64,000 nucleotides of DNA from Stieleria varia (GTDB lineage Bacteria; Planctomycetota; Planctomycetia; Pirellulales; Pirellulaceae): NCBI RefSeq assembly GCF_038443385.1, contig NZ_CP151726.1:4712001-4776000 (forward strand), written 5' to 3'. The position numbers were made by a program, and so were the translations under genes. Under the pieces are notes generated by a model that worked only from the letters and a program-made list of their open reading frames with translations, searched no databases and was not told where the DNA came from. Shown piece after piece: positions 27,967 to 36,917 of this stretch (position 1 is the first letter of the stretch; each line of letters opens with the position of its first letter).

Positions 27967-28391
27967 GAAGGTGGTTTATTTATCTTCTCAAATCAAGTGC
28001 CATCGAGAGCTATCAAGTGCAATGATTACCGAAACCACCATCTCCATTGAAACCGTTCACGGACTCAGCTTCCCCCTGATTGTCCAGGAATCTTCGACGA
28101 CGAAGACCCCAGGCGTGGTTGATTCCGCGACCAACGAAGTGCTGCCAACAACCCGCAATGGGACTCGCCAGAATTCCCAACGAACCACCAATCCGTAATG
28201 GGACTCGCCAGAATTCCCGCCACAACGAGTTGATGGCGAGATCCACCACATCAAACATCGGCTGATTTGCAGCATCGGAAACGAGTCGGCAACACACGCT
28301 CGACAGTTTTGCTAGAACTTAATGCGTCAAGCTGAATGCTCTGGGTCGTATCTAGTGCCGTCCCTGTTACCCTATTTCTTTATCCCCGGAC
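27967..28391. other. Divergent intergenic region of the sucrose locus
   Basis: 425 bp between the phosphatase (minus) and synthase (plus) genes. It holds two direct copies of the dispersed 20-bp motif (28157-28178 and 28197-28218, 40 bp apart) and presumably both promoters. I see no credible small gene; the minus-strand frames 28013-28297 run through the repeats. Confidence 0.5.
28157..28218. repeat. Two direct copies of the dispersed 20-bp motif AATGGGAYTCGCCAGAATTC
   Basis: AATGGGACTCGCCAGAATTC at 28157 and again at 28197. The same word (with T for C at position 8) recurs at 53771, 53870 and inverted at 60585; a degenerate form is at 35391. All copies are intergenic. Confidence 0.75.
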
Positions 28392-30575
28392 ATGACCATT
28401 AAGATTTCGTTGATCAGCCTCCACGGGCTCATTCGTTCTCAGGACGTTGAATATGGACGTGACGCTGACACGGGAGGACAAATCAAGTATGTGCTGGAGT
28501 TAGCAGCAGAGCTCGCCCGTCGAAGCGATGTTCACGAAGTCGAATTGCTGACCCGACAGATCTTTGATCCCAAGGTCGACAAGCAGTATTCGGTTCCGGA
28601 AGAGCAGATTTCGGACAAAGCACGGATCGTTCGAATCCCATTCGGCCCGAAACGCTATTTGCGAAAGGAAGCTCTCTGGCCGTACATCGAAATGTTTGTC
28701 GATCAGACCCTCGCTCACTTCAAACGCACCAGTGTTCCGGATCTGCTCCATGGTCATTATGCGGACGCAGGCATGGCAGGGGCTCAGTTGGCTCGCTTGC
28801 TGCATTTGCCCTATGTGTTTACCGGCCACTCTCTCGGCCGAGTGAAGCAACAGCGTCTGTCCATCGGACACAAGAATCCGGAGTCGCTGGAGCGAAAGTA
28901 TCAATTCACTCAGCGGATTGAGGCAGAAGAGATCGCCTTGGAGACCGCCTCGATGGTGGTGACCAGCACGCATCAAGAGGTTCAGGATCAGTATGCACTG
29001 TACGATCATTATGTGCCGTCTCGAATGAACGTGATTCCACCGGGCGTGGATTTGACGCGATTCACGCCAACCAATCCTACCGAGTCTGAGCCCGACATCG
29101 CCAAGTCGATCGCCCGTTTTCTGGTTGATCAGAACAAGCCGATGATTTTGACGTTGGCACGTCCCGATGAGCGAAAGAATCTGGAGTCTTTGGTTCGTGT
29201 CTATGGCGAATCGAGCCAGTTGCAGAAACTGGCCAATCTCGTGCTGATCTTGGGGACGCGTGAGGATCTTGATTCGCTGCCAAAAGCACAGCGTCATGTC
29301 ATCGAGCGGATTCTGGCTTTGATTGACAAGTATGACTTGTATGGCAAAGTGGCCTACCCCAAGACGCATGCCTCGCAAGACATCCCTGACCTGTATCGTT
29401 TGGCCGCTCAACGAAAAGGTGTTTTCGTCAATCCGGCGTTGACCGAGCCATTTGGATTGACGCTGCTGGAAGCCGGCGCGACCGGTTTGCCGATCGTTGC
29501 GACTCATGATGGCGGCCCCAACGACATCATCGGTAATTGCGGAAACGGTTTGCTGATTGACCCACTCAACGATGGCGACATCCGCGACAAGCTGATCGCC
29601 AGCTTGTCGGACCCCGAACAATGGATGCGATGGTCAGATGCAGGCATCAAAGGCACTCGGCAACATTATTCTTGGGAGCATCATGCCACCAGGTATTTGA
29701 ATGTGGTGGGCGAGTTCGTGAAGCAGGGATCGGCAACCGAAGGCGTGAATCGTCCGGTTCGCCGCTTGCCACAGTTTGATCGATTGATTGTGACGGACTT
29801 GGATAACACCCTGACCGGAGACGATCATTCGCTGCGCGAGTTTGTTGAACTGGTCAACTCGCACAAGAACATCGGGTTTGGAATCGCGACCGGCCGGCGA
29901 TTGGATAGTGCGATGCAGTTGATAGAAGATTTGCATTTACCGCGGCCGGACTTGATCGCCACGGATGCGGGGACACAACTTCACTATGGCGACAACTTGA
30001 CGGAAGATCGATCGTGGAGAAAGTCGATCGGTTACGCTTGGAAACCCGATGAGATCCGAAACGCGTTGAACGATGTTCCGGGTGTGTTCATGCAACCTGA
30101 ATCCAATCAGTCCCAGTTTAAAATCAGCTACCAGATCGATCCTGAGATATGCCCCAAGGTGACGGTGATTCGCAAGATATTGCGAGAAGCTGGCGTGCGA
30201 GCAACTGTGATGCTGTCGCTGGGAGTTTATCTGGACATTCTGCCTGTGCGTGGCGGAGGCGATTCCGCGATTCGTCATGCATTGTGGAAATGGGGATTCG
30301 CCCCGGAAAACGTTCTCGTCGCGGGCGACTGCGGCAACGATGCGGGAATGTTGCTCGGACAAACACTTGGCGTTGTCGTCGCAAATTACAGTCCCGAGCT
30401 GGAGCGGTTGAGAAGATCACCCAGAGTGTATTTCTCTGACCGCGCTCATGCTGCGGGAATCATTGACGGCATCCACTACTACAACTTCCTCGGTGACGTC
30501 ACCATTCCGAATGATCGGGTGGAAGATTTTCACTCGCAGGAGTCAGAGGAACAGAGTACGAAAATTGCCGTTTAA
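28392..30575 (+). CDS. Sucrose-phosphate synthase with C-terminal sucrose-phosphatase domain
   Basis: 727 aa bidomain enzyme. The GT4 glycosyltransferase part (1-455) has the hallmark [20 protein letters not shown] (residues 11-30), [14 protein letters not shown], and the GT4 E-x7-E region [20 protein letters not shown]. The C-terminal part (from about 465) is a HAD-IIB phosphatase with [12 protein letters not shown] and [12 protein letters not shown], both acidic motifs intact, so it may be active rather than vestigial. Predicted to make sucrose-6-phosphate from UDP- or ADP-glucose and fructose-6-phosphate and then dephosphorylate it. Sucrose is a likely compatible solute. A separate phosphatase is encoded divergently next door. 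Confidence 0.9.
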   Translation: MTIKISLISLHGLIRSQDVEYGRDADTGGQIKYVLELAAELARRSDVHEVELLTRQIFDPKVDKQYSVPEEQISDKARIVRIPFGPKRYLRKEALWPYIEMFVDQTLAHFKRTSVPDLLHGHYADAGMAGAQLARLLHLPYVFTGHSLGRVKQQRLSIGHKNPESLERKYQFTQRIEAEEIALETASMVVTSTHQEVQDQYALYDHYVPSRMNVIPPGVDLTRFTPTNPTESEPDIAKSIARFLVDQNKPMILTLARPDERKNLESLVRVYGESSQLQKLANLVLILGTREDLDSLPKAQRHVIERILALIDKYDLYGKVAYPKTHASQDIPDLYRLAAQRKGVFVNPALTEPFGLTLLEAGATGLPIVATHDGGPNDIIGNCGNGLLIDPLNDGDIRDKLIASLSDPEQWMRWSDAGIKGTRQHYSWEHHATRYLNVVGEFVKQGSATEGVNRPVRRLPQFDRLIVTDLDNTLTGDDHSLREFVELVNSHKNIGFGIATGRRLDSAMQLIEDLHLPRPDLIATDAGTQLHYGDNLTEDRSWRKSIGYAWKPDEIRNALNDVPGVFMQPESNQSQFKISYQIDPEICPKVTVIRKILREAGVRATVMLSLGVYLDILPVRGGGDSAIRHALWKWGFAPENVLVAGDCGNDAGMLLGQTLGVVVANYSPELERLRRSPRVYFSDRAHAAGIIDGIHYYNFLGDVTIPNDRVEDFHSQESEEQSTKIAV

Positions 30576-30643
30576 AGCATTACACTGTGGAGTGTGTGCG
30601 TAACGTTGAAATCCCCGGCCGCTTACCGGCTTGTTGACTTAGA

Positions 30644-30697
30644 TGTAGGTCGGTCACTCTTCGACATTCATTGACGGGCAAGAGTGCCCATCCTACA
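30644..30697. repeat. Family E hairpin (TGTAGG...CCTACA)
   Basis: Interrupted inverted repeat: TGTAGG-x5-CACTCTT paired with AAGAGTG-x4-TCCTACA. A related copy at 49739-49798 shares CAAGAGTGCCCATCCT and GTCAT. Located 68 bp after the synthase stop. Confidence 0.6.
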
Positions 30698-30778
30698 GTC
30701 ATTGAATATCCAACACGGACGAAAGCAACAAGCCGCTCAGGTGTCACGGCTCAGGATGATTGGCAACACCAAACGCGT

Positions 30779-31249
30779 TCATTTCGCCTTGAACGCGTCT
30801 CGAAGATCGCGAATCGCGTCGTGCCCTTTCTTGACCACCGAGTATTGGCTAAGCAATACGTCGTTCAGCACACTGCCCGTGGTCTTTTTCAAGACATCTT
30901 CGTAGGCATGCTTGATGTGGTCTTCACCCCGCTCGGCTTCGATCAGGATCACGGTCGCATCCCCGCCGTTGAGCTTGGCACGTAGGTCCAGAAGCGATCG
31001 GTGTAGAGCCGCAAGGAATGTCCCTTCCTTACGCGGCTGGCCACCGCTGATTTGCACATGAGACTGCAACTCGGTTGCGAGTTCATGCCGTGTTTCCGCC
31101 ATTCTTGTGAACAAATCGGTCAAGTGAATGTCGTCGACCACTTCGGCTGCCTCTCGGAATCCCTTTTCCGAATCGAGGTTGGCTTGGATCAAGTCTTGAA
31201 TTCCATCGAGGGTTTCTTTGTTCAGGTCGTTGGTTGTCTCGAGGCTCAT
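30779..31249 (-). CDS. PA2169-type four-helix-bundle protein (DUF2383)
   Basis: 156 aa from the ATG at 31249, preceded by an excellent AAGGAG ribosome-binding site; the longer frame to 31327 is discarded. Sequence DGIQDLIQANLDSEKGFREA at the start and ALHRSLLDLRAKLNGGDATV in the middle match DUF2383, a ferritin-like four-helix bundle. Glu/His positions (for example AERGEDHIKHAYED) resemble the metal-binding helices of ferritin-like folds, but metal binding is not established for the family. It is usually found among stress-response genes. Single transcription unit. Confidence 0.85.
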   Translation of the reverse strand: MSLETTNDLNKETLDGIQDLIQANLDSEKGFREAAEVVDDIHLTDLFTRMAETRHELATELQSHVQISGGQPRKEGTFLAALHRSLLDLRAKLNGGDATVILIEAERGEDHIKHAYEDVLKKTTGSVLNDVLLSQYSVVKKGHDAIRDLRDAFKAK

Positions 31250-31674
31250 GGTGGTCTCCTTGTATGTCTGTGAAAATTGAATCCGTTGCTTGCCGGATTG
31301 TTTCGCATCACGCGTTTGAAAAACCATGTGAGCACCGCGACTTTGATAGTCGCTACTGCTTGCTCACTGCAATCGCGCGATCCATTGAGATAGTCAATAG
31401 GTGCAACCTTCGTGCCGAAAACATGTGTTCTCCGGCGGTTGGACGTTGAATTTCAAGCAAAATACCAGCACGAAGCGCACGCAAGTGAATAGAAGAACCA
31501 AAAGACGGTTCGCTCGTTCGCGCGTCGTGCTGGTAAAGACGAGGCCCCGTTTGACCCGCAGCCGAAGGCGCAGGAGGCGCTACCAACCGGATTGCACCGC
31601 AACGTTGACGCCGATTCCTCCTGCGCCTTCGGCTACGGGTCAAACAAGTCGGTGACTTGGTCGCAGGGGAACCA
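31250..31674. other. Intergenic region with a long inverted repeat
   Basis: 425 bp. Near 31550-31650 an imperfect inverted repeat pairs TTTGACCCGCAGCCGAAGGC with GCCTTCGGCTACGGGTCAAA; a weak relative occurs near 59565-59630. The rest holds nothing I can identify apart from the DUF2383 ribosome-binding site and presumed promoter. Confidence 0.5.
31551..31648. repeat. Family F inverted repeat
   Basis: Outer arms TTTGACCCGCAGCCGAAGGC and GCCTTCGGCTACGGGTCAAA, inner GCGCAGGAGG / CCTCCTGCGC extends the stem to about 28 bp. The loop of about 40 bp contains CCAACCGGATTGCACCGC. It lies about 25 bp after the 3' end of the DUF2254 gene (minus strand). Confidence 0.65.
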
Positions 31675-32958
31675 CTATGCCGATTTTTTGACCATGACCT
31701 GCCACGTCGCCTGAAATCGTCTGAGCGAATCATTCAGTTCGGCGGACTGCGAAACGCTGACCAACGACTCGATGGTCCCGGTCAGATGACGAGAAACATT
31801 GGCATCCGCAGCTGCGTAAGGTGCGAGTTGTCCGAAGGCGGCATGCACGATCTGGTCCCAATTCGGCTGCGCTGCCACGATTCGCAGTGTGTCGTCGTCG
31901 TCGACTCGAAAACGCGAAGGCAAATGACGTTGAGAAATACGCGTCATCGCTTGGGCGAGTCGGTCGATACATTGAATCGCGGTAAACGGATCGTTCACGC
32001 CCGGGGACAATGCCCGGATGGCGATTTCGACAAACTGGTTGATCGCAAAGAAGATATCTTGAGTCGGTGTGCGTGAATCACCGATGGCGAGCGTGGAATG
32101 GATATGATCCACATAGAAGTCCGCATCCGGCGTCTGTTCCGTTGGTTTCGTCACCGCCTGGCAGACAATCGCAATGACTTGGTTTTCCAGGAGATGATCT
32201 CCGGGACGAACCTTCAAGTTGACGACCAATTCGTTTTCAACCGCGAACTTCATCAGTGATTTCGCATCCACTCCTTGAAGATACCCCTGCGTGCGGCAAT
32301 TCACTTCCACGCCGTTTCCCCAATCTGGCTCGCTGACGATCGGTTGGCTCTTGGTGGACCCGATTCGCTCCGGAAAGAAATCGTCCGTCTTGGCATCGAT
32401 CATCTCGGTGATGCCATTGAGCACGTGTGTGATGGAAATGCTTTCGGGGATGTGATGGATGAAAAAGATGAGAACCCCGACACTGGCGAGCGTCAGCGCG
32501 ATCGCGATGGTGATTGCCAATTGCGGCACAAAGACTTCCGTTTCGAGAGCGTTGTCCGAGGTTTGACCGGTACGCACGGACCGCAAGACCAGCAGGCAGT
32601 ACAGGAACGTCGCGACAAAGACACCGAGTGTGATTTGGTTTCCACGATCCCTCATGAAATTGTCCAGCAATCGCGGTCCGAAGTGCGACGTGGCATACGA
32701 AACCGCTAAGATTGTCAACGAGAAGGTGACGCCTGTCACGGTGATCATGGAACCGGCGACGGTTGCCAAGAGCGATCGTGCGCCATCGGGTTGATTCAAG
32801 CTTGCCCACCAAAAATCGCGAAGCCAATCATCGCCGTAGACACGATCCAACCAGACAAAGAATTGACTGGCAATGATCGCCGTCAACGCCATCAGTGCCG
32901 GCAGGAACCAGTAACTGCCACGGATTGTGTAGAGCAACTGTTGAATTTTGGCACGCAA
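31675..32958 (-). CDS. DUF2254 membrane protein
   Basis: 427 aa. Four N-terminal membrane helices (about 18-36, 63-85, 108-126, 140-165; for example 'MITVTGVTFSLTILAVSYAT') followed by a long soluble domain. This is the layout of DUF2254, and the segments ATSHFGPRLLDNFMRDRGNQ and 'ALSPGVNDPFTAIQCIDRLA' are characteristic of it. No biochemical function is established for the family. It lies in a run of three predicted envelope proteins. Confidence 0.85.
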   Translation of the reverse strand: MRAKIQQLLYTIRGSYWFLPALMALTAIIASQFFVWLDRVYGDDWLRDFWWASLNQPDGARSLLATVAGSMITVTGVTFSLTILAVSYATSHFGPRLLDNFMRDRGNQITLGVFVATFLYCLLVLRSVRTGQTSDNALETEVFVPQLAITIAIALTLASVGVLIFFIHHIPESISITHVLNGITEMIDAKTDDFFPERIGSTKSQPIVSEPDWGNGVEVNCRTQGYLQGVDAKSLMKFAVENELVVNLKVRPGDHLLENQVIAIVCQAVTKPTEQTPDADFYVDHIHSTLAIGDSRTPTQDIFFAINQFVEIAIRALSPGVNDPFTAIQCIDRLAQAMTRISQRHLPSRFRVDDDDTLRIVAAQPNWDQIVHAAFGQLAPYAAADANVSRHLTGTIESLVSVSQSAELNDSLRRFQATWQVMVKKSA

Positions 32959-33185
32959 ACGGATGTCCTTGCTGGTGGGGTTGCGATGAAAGTGATGTCA
33001 GGTGAAGTTTACCTGCTGGGCAACGCGTCGGACGTTCAGTTCTAGAGGTTTTGAGTTCTGGAGCGTCGAAGGATCACGATCTCAGTAATACTCATACCGC
33101 GAGTTCCCAGCATTCGGAAGTACAGCGATACTGAGCAAGCAGATTGCCCCGCCACAACCCACTCCAATCGTAGGAGCCATTCGGA

Positions 33186-33731
33186 ATGCCCAAGAACGAA
33201 AAGACGTTGATGAATTCGATTGACTCCGAGTTGTCTGACGCAGGCGATCCTTATCTCTTGACTCAGGCACAGCGGGACTCCTCACCAGAATTGGCGTGGG
33301 TCGATTCAGTGAGTCGACTTTTGGACACCAAGTTCCGGATACCCGGCACCAACACACGGTACGGCGTCGACTTCATTCTCGGATTGGTTCCAGGATTCGG
33401 AGACGCGTTGAGCATGGGATTCTCTGGCGTGTTGATCGCCACGATGGCGCGACACGGTGCCAGCCCTCGCTTGGTTGCCCGGATGCTATTCAACGTGGCG
33501 TTGGACACCCTGGTGGGCTCGATCCCCGTGCTGGGCAATCTGTTTGACTTGTACTACAAGGCAAACTATCGCAATGCGAAATTGATGCGGGAGTATTACG
33601 ACGATGGCAAGCACACCGGCAGCGTTTGGCCTTTGGTGATCGGCATCCTGGTGGTGATGGGCGTGTTGTTTGCCGGTTCTCTGTATCTCTGCTACCGCCT
33701 CGGCGTGTGGATATGGAATGCGATTTCGTAG
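33186..33731 (+). CDS. DUF4112 membrane protein
   Basis: 181 aa with AGGAG ten bases before the ATG. The core RLLDTKFRIPGTNTRYGVDF followed by LGLVPGFGDALSMGFSGVL and GSIPVLGNLFDLYYKANYRN is the DUF4112 signature. Two or three hydrophobic segments, with the last at 150-172 (VIGILVVMGVLFAGSLYLCY). Function unknown in the family. Gene stands alone, opposite in direction to DUF2254. Confidence 0.88.
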   Translation: MPKNEKTLMNSIDSELSDAGDPYLLTQAQRDSSPELAWVDSVSRLLDTKFRIPGTNTRYGVDFILGLVPGFGDALSMGFSGVLIATMARHGASPRLVARMLFNVALDTLVGSIPVLGNLFDLYYKANYRNAKLMREYYDDGKHTGSVWPLVIGILVVMGVLFAGSLYLCYRLGVWIWNAIS

Positions 33732-33758
33732 TCACCGAAGCACTGTACCACTCAACAC

Positions 33759-34169
33759 TCAGTCGCGATCAAATGCCAATTCGTTTTCTGTCTGTCGCAA
33801 CCTAGTGACCAACACAACTCCAAACGGGATCCCAACGACCAGCAGAGGTGAAAGTATAGGAATGCATGCGAGAATCGCACCACGGTAAGCAAGGCGGTAG
33901 TTTGAGAGCCTGAGAACGCAAAAGCAGCCGGCGATTTGAAGCAAGTGAGCTGTCAAGAGAATGGAATACTCCGGCATGCCAATGAATTGCATTCCAGATC
34001 TGGGACTATTTATTTCGGACAGGAGGCCAGTAAGATCAATCATGGCATGGAAGCTTGCCAAGAGCAGGATGATCGTGGCGGGCAGCCTTAGACGTTGTCT
34101 CGCATTTCGTATCTCCAATTCGGGAAAATCTACGTCCAGCTTAGGCGGTGCGTACGGATTCTCGCTCAT
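33759..34169 (-). CDS. Small 'NPYAPP' membrane protein
   Basis: 136 aa. Begins MSENPYAPPKLD, the N-terminal motif of a large group of small planctomycete membrane proteins. Three hydrophobic segments follow (about 31-50, 70-90 and 96-125). No function is known. The frame is convergent with DUF4112 (27 bp between stops). Confidence 0.72.
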   Translation of the reverse strand: MSENPYAPPKLDVDFPELEIRNARQRLRLPATIILLLASFHAMIDLTGLLSEINSPRSGMQFIGMPEYSILLTAHLLQIAGCFCVLRLSNYRLAYRGAILACIPILSPLLVVGIPFGVVLVTRLRQTENELAFDRD

Positions 34170-34381
34170 CGTGTTTCAAACCTGTGACCCGAACACAAGC
34201 CGCTCATGGTTGCGTTTCGTCTTTCGATTTCACGCCGAATCGGCAGTTCCAAATTGGATTGGATCGTCAATTCCGCGATTTGGGGAGGCGACGATAATCG
34301 TTGGTGGTTCTCGTTACAATCTAGCAAACGCATCGTTCATCAACACCTTTTTTCTTCCTTAGACCCCGACACACATTGGCG

Positions 34382-35335
34382 ATGTCCTTCACTAACGATT
34401 CATTCCGGTTCAAATTCTACTGTCTCGTGGTCTTGTTGGCCGGATGGCACTCGATCAGCGATGCATGCTCTGCAGAGCCAGCGACGGCGGTCTCCGAGTA
34501 CCGCGTTGAGAAGCCGCCGGCTGACTGGCATCTGCCCGCATTCTACGCGAAGTACGTCGACGCGAGCGGGTATCCGATCGTCAGTTCAGGCAAGGTCAAC
34601 GACTATGCTCTCAAGGAAGCCGCTTATCTCGTCGACATGATGCTTGCTCAGCGTCCCGACGTTCGCAAAGCCATGGTGGATAGCGGCTCCAGGCTGATCG
34701 TGATGGCTCATGATGAGTTCACAACCCAGATCCCAGAGCATTCCCATCTGACGCCTCGGGATTTTTGGGACGCCAGGGCTCGTGGACTTGGCGGATCACG
34801 CGACGATGCGGTTTGCTCGTGCGCCGAAGAAAACGTGTTGGGCTTTGACGGTGATCCGTACTCGACAGAGAACATTTTGATCCACGAGTTCGCACACAAC
34901 ATTCATCTCCGCGGCATGGTGAATGTAGACCCGACGTTTGATGATCGTTTGAAGCAAGCCTATGAACAAGCGATGGCTCGGGGACTTTGGCGGGGCAAGT
35001 ATGCATCGACCAATCATGCGGAGTACTTTGCCGAAGGCGTCCAGTCCTGGTTCGACAACAATCGCCAACCCGATCACGATCACAACCATGTCGATACACG
35101 CAAAGAATTGCTGGAGTACGATCCCGGGTTGGCTGCGATCTGCGAGGAAGTCTTCGGCAATACACAGCTCGTTTACACGAAACCCGCCACGCGATTGACC
35201 GGACACATGGCGGGCTACGATCCGTCTGCGTCGCCAAAATTCCAATGGCCCGAGCGACTCAAGGAGAGCAAGGCGAAGATCATCGAGGATGTGAAAAAAC
35301 GCGGCGACGATCGAAAGCAGGAGTACAAGAACTGA
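34382..35335 (+). CDS. Exported HEFAH zinc metallopeptidase-like protein
   Basis: 317 aa from the ATG at 34382 (a TTG six bases upstream is also in frame). Signal peptide around residues 11-31. The zinc-binding motif HEFAH is at 168-172 in ILIHEFAHNIH, with a downstream NHAEYFAEGVQSW at 211-223 whose Glu is in the right place to be the third zinc ligand, giving a gluzincin-like active site. The spacing HExxH-x39-E is longer than in thermolysin (x18-x25). A cysteine pair VCSCAEE lies just before the motif. Substrate unknown. No gene partner is evident. Confidence 0.75.
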   Translation: MSFTNDSFRFKFYCLVVLLAGWHSISDACSAEPATAVSEYRVEKPPADWHLPAFYAKYVDASGYPIVSSGKVNDYALKEAAYLVDMMLAQRPDVRKAMVDSGSRLIVMAHDEFTTQIPEHSHLTPRDFWDARARGLGGSRDDAVCSCAEENVLGFDGDPYSTENILIHEFAHNIHLRGMVNVDPTFDDRLKQAYEQAMARGLWRGKYASTNHAEYFAEGVQSWFDNNRQPDHDHNHVDTRKELLEYDPGLAAICEEVFGNTQLVYTKPATRLTGHMAGYDPSASPKFQWPERLKESKAKIIEDVKKRGDDRKQEYKN

Positions 35336-35525
35336 TCCGCGGCTCCGGTCTGCCCTTGGGAGCAACGATAAGTTTGCAAGCGCACCTGGTAATTGGATTC
35401 GCCAGACTTCCCCTGCGGATCGGATTTCTGGCGTAATCCACTACGCCATCTATTGAGGATGCGCTCCCTCCCATTGCACATCCTTTTTTTTCCAGAATCT
35501 GCTTGACCTGACACCCACTGGCCTG

Positions 35526-35552
35526 TACTGTACTAGGGTCCGCAGTACAGTA
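35526..35552. promoter_or_regulatory. Palindromic operator for the GntR/YtrA-type regulator
   Basis: Perfect 9-bp inverted repeat TACTGTACT and AGTACAGTA separated by 9 bp, centred 27 bp upstream of the TTG start of the regulator gene. Its position over the presumed promoter and its form (GTACTGTAC-type) fit the operators of the YtrA subfamily of GntR repressors, so autoregulation of the whole three-gene operon is likely. No experiment supports this. Confidence 0.72.
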
Positions 35553-35565
35553 GTGAGGTCTTCCA

Positions 35566-35952
35566 TTGCTTCAAATCCAGGTCATTACCGGCAGCAAAGT
35601 GCCCATTTACCGTCAGGTCGTGGACCAGATTCGGTCCGCGATCGGATCGGGTGCGGTCGCCATCGGGCAACCGCTTCCCTCCGTCCGCTCCTTGGCCGGT
35701 GAGTTGGTGGTCAATCCCAACACGATCGCAAAGGCCTACGCCGCGTTGGTTGCCGACGGCGTGGTGGAGAGCCAGCAGGGTCGCGGATACTTCGTCGCCC
35801 AGCGTCGCGAGATCTACACCAAGGCGGAGCGAACGAGGCGTCTGGACGAAGCGGTCGGGCCGATGGTTGCCGAAGCGCTTTCGCTGGGTTTCAGCGAGCA
35901 AGAGATCATTGGGGCGATCAGCAAGCACTTTCAAAAACTGGGAAAGTCATGA
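35566..35952 (+). CDS. GntR-family regulator, YtrA subfamily
   Basis: 128 aa from the TTG at 35566. Winged helix-turn-helix spans 8-75: VPIYRQVVDQIRSAIGSGAV, LPSVRSLAGELVVNPNTIAK (recognition helix) and GVVESQQGRGYFV (wing). The C-terminal part is short (~50 aa, helical), as in YtrA-type regulators that control ABC transporter operons. It overlaps the ATPase gene by 4 bp (ATGA), and an operator-like palindrome lies directly upstream. Likely repressor of genes 35566-39004; the effector is unknown. Confidence 0.88.
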   Translation: MLQIQVITGSKVPIYRQVVDQIRSAIGSGAVAIGQPLPSVRSLAGELVVNPNTIAKAYAALVADGVVESQQGRGYFVAQRREIYTKAERTRRLDEAVGPMVAEALSLGFSEQEIIGAISKHFQKLGKS

Positions 35953-36917
35953 ATCAACCGGCAATTGAACTGAAACGATTAACGCGTTACTTCGGCTCCA
36001 AGCCCGTTGTTCGCGACTTGGATTTTGATGTCCCCGTGGGCAAGGTGACCGCGTTGTTGGGTCTGAATGGGGCTGGCAAGACGACCACCATCCGAATGCT
36101 GATGGGATTGTTGTCGCCGACTCGTGGCAGAGCGATCACGTTGGGGCAGGACGCGGCCGAGATGACCCCGCAGACTCGTTCACGGATCGGGTATCTGGTC
36201 GAGGGACACTATCTGTATGGCTCAATGCGAGTTTCCGATTGTCAGCAGTTTCAACGGGCGGGCAATGAACAGTGGGATTCGCGGTTATTCGACGACGTGG
36301 TTCGTCACTTTGCGATTGATCCCAAGTCGCGGGTCTCGAACCTGTCGCGTGGCCAGCGGGCGGGTGTCGCTTTGGCGTTGGTGTTGGCACCGGGACCTGA
36401 GTTGCTGGTGCTCGATGATCCCGCATTGGGGCTCGATCCGGTCAGTCGTCGAGCGTTGAACGAAACACTGGTGCAGTATGCGGGGGACGGAGAACGCACG
36501 GTGTTGCTCAGCACTCATTTGCTGGACGACGTGGAGCGGATTGCGGATCGCGTTGCAGTGATGATCGGAGGTCGATTGAAAGTCGATACGACGATGGAGG
36601 ATTTTGGATCCCGGATCACAACGTATGCGGCTCGCAGCGAACGACTCGACGCCGACCAATTGGCTGCCGTACCGGGGTTGGTGGAAGCTCGCCGACTCGC
36701 CGACCGATGGCAACTAACGCTGGCCGATGAAGACGACGAGAGCCGCGCGGCATTGAAACGTTTGAACTTTGTCGATCTGGAACAAACCGAATCCTCGTTT
36801 GCCGATGCGGTGCTTTCCTATCTGACACGTGAACGATCCGACGGTTCGTTCTTCACACAATCACTGGTATCGATGAAGACACAAGACGGAAACGTAGCGA
36901 GTGGAGTGACACGATGA
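35949..36917 (+). CDS. ABC transporter ATP-binding protein
   Basis: 322 aa. Walker A GLNGAGKTT near residue 37, signature VSNLSRGQRAGVALAL, Walker B LLVLDDPALGLDP, and LLSTHLLDDVERI with the switch His. Residue D replaces E in the usual LDEP motif (LDDP), which could slow hydrolysis, although this variant occurs in some ABC-2 ATPases. Overlaps both neighbours by 4 bp, so translationally coupled. Partner is the membrane protein downstream. Confidence 0.88.
   Translation: MNQPAIELKRLTRYFGSKPVVRDLDFDVPVGKVTALLGLNGAGKTTTIRMLMGLLSPTRGRAITLGQDAAEMTPQTRSRIGYLVEGHYLYGSMRVSDCQQFQRAGNEQWDSRLFDDVVRHFAIDPKSRVSNLSRGQRAGVALALVLAPGPELLVLDDPALGLDPVSRRALNETLVQYAGDGERTVLLSTHLLDDVERIADRVAVMIGGRLKVDTTMEDFGSRITTYAARSERLDADQLAAVPGLVEARRLADRWQLTLADEDDESRAALKRLNFVDLEQTESSFADAVLSYLTRERSDGSFFTQSLVSMKTQDGNVASGVTR

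Noticed and set aside
28500-29621. Minus-strand frame of 373 codons
   Set aside because: Antisense to the sucrose-phosphate synthase gene; a long shadow in a GC-rich gene.
34170-34381. Possible promoter or small gene between NPYAPP and HEFAH genes
   Set aside because: I could find no clear -35/-10 or coding signal in the 212 bp.
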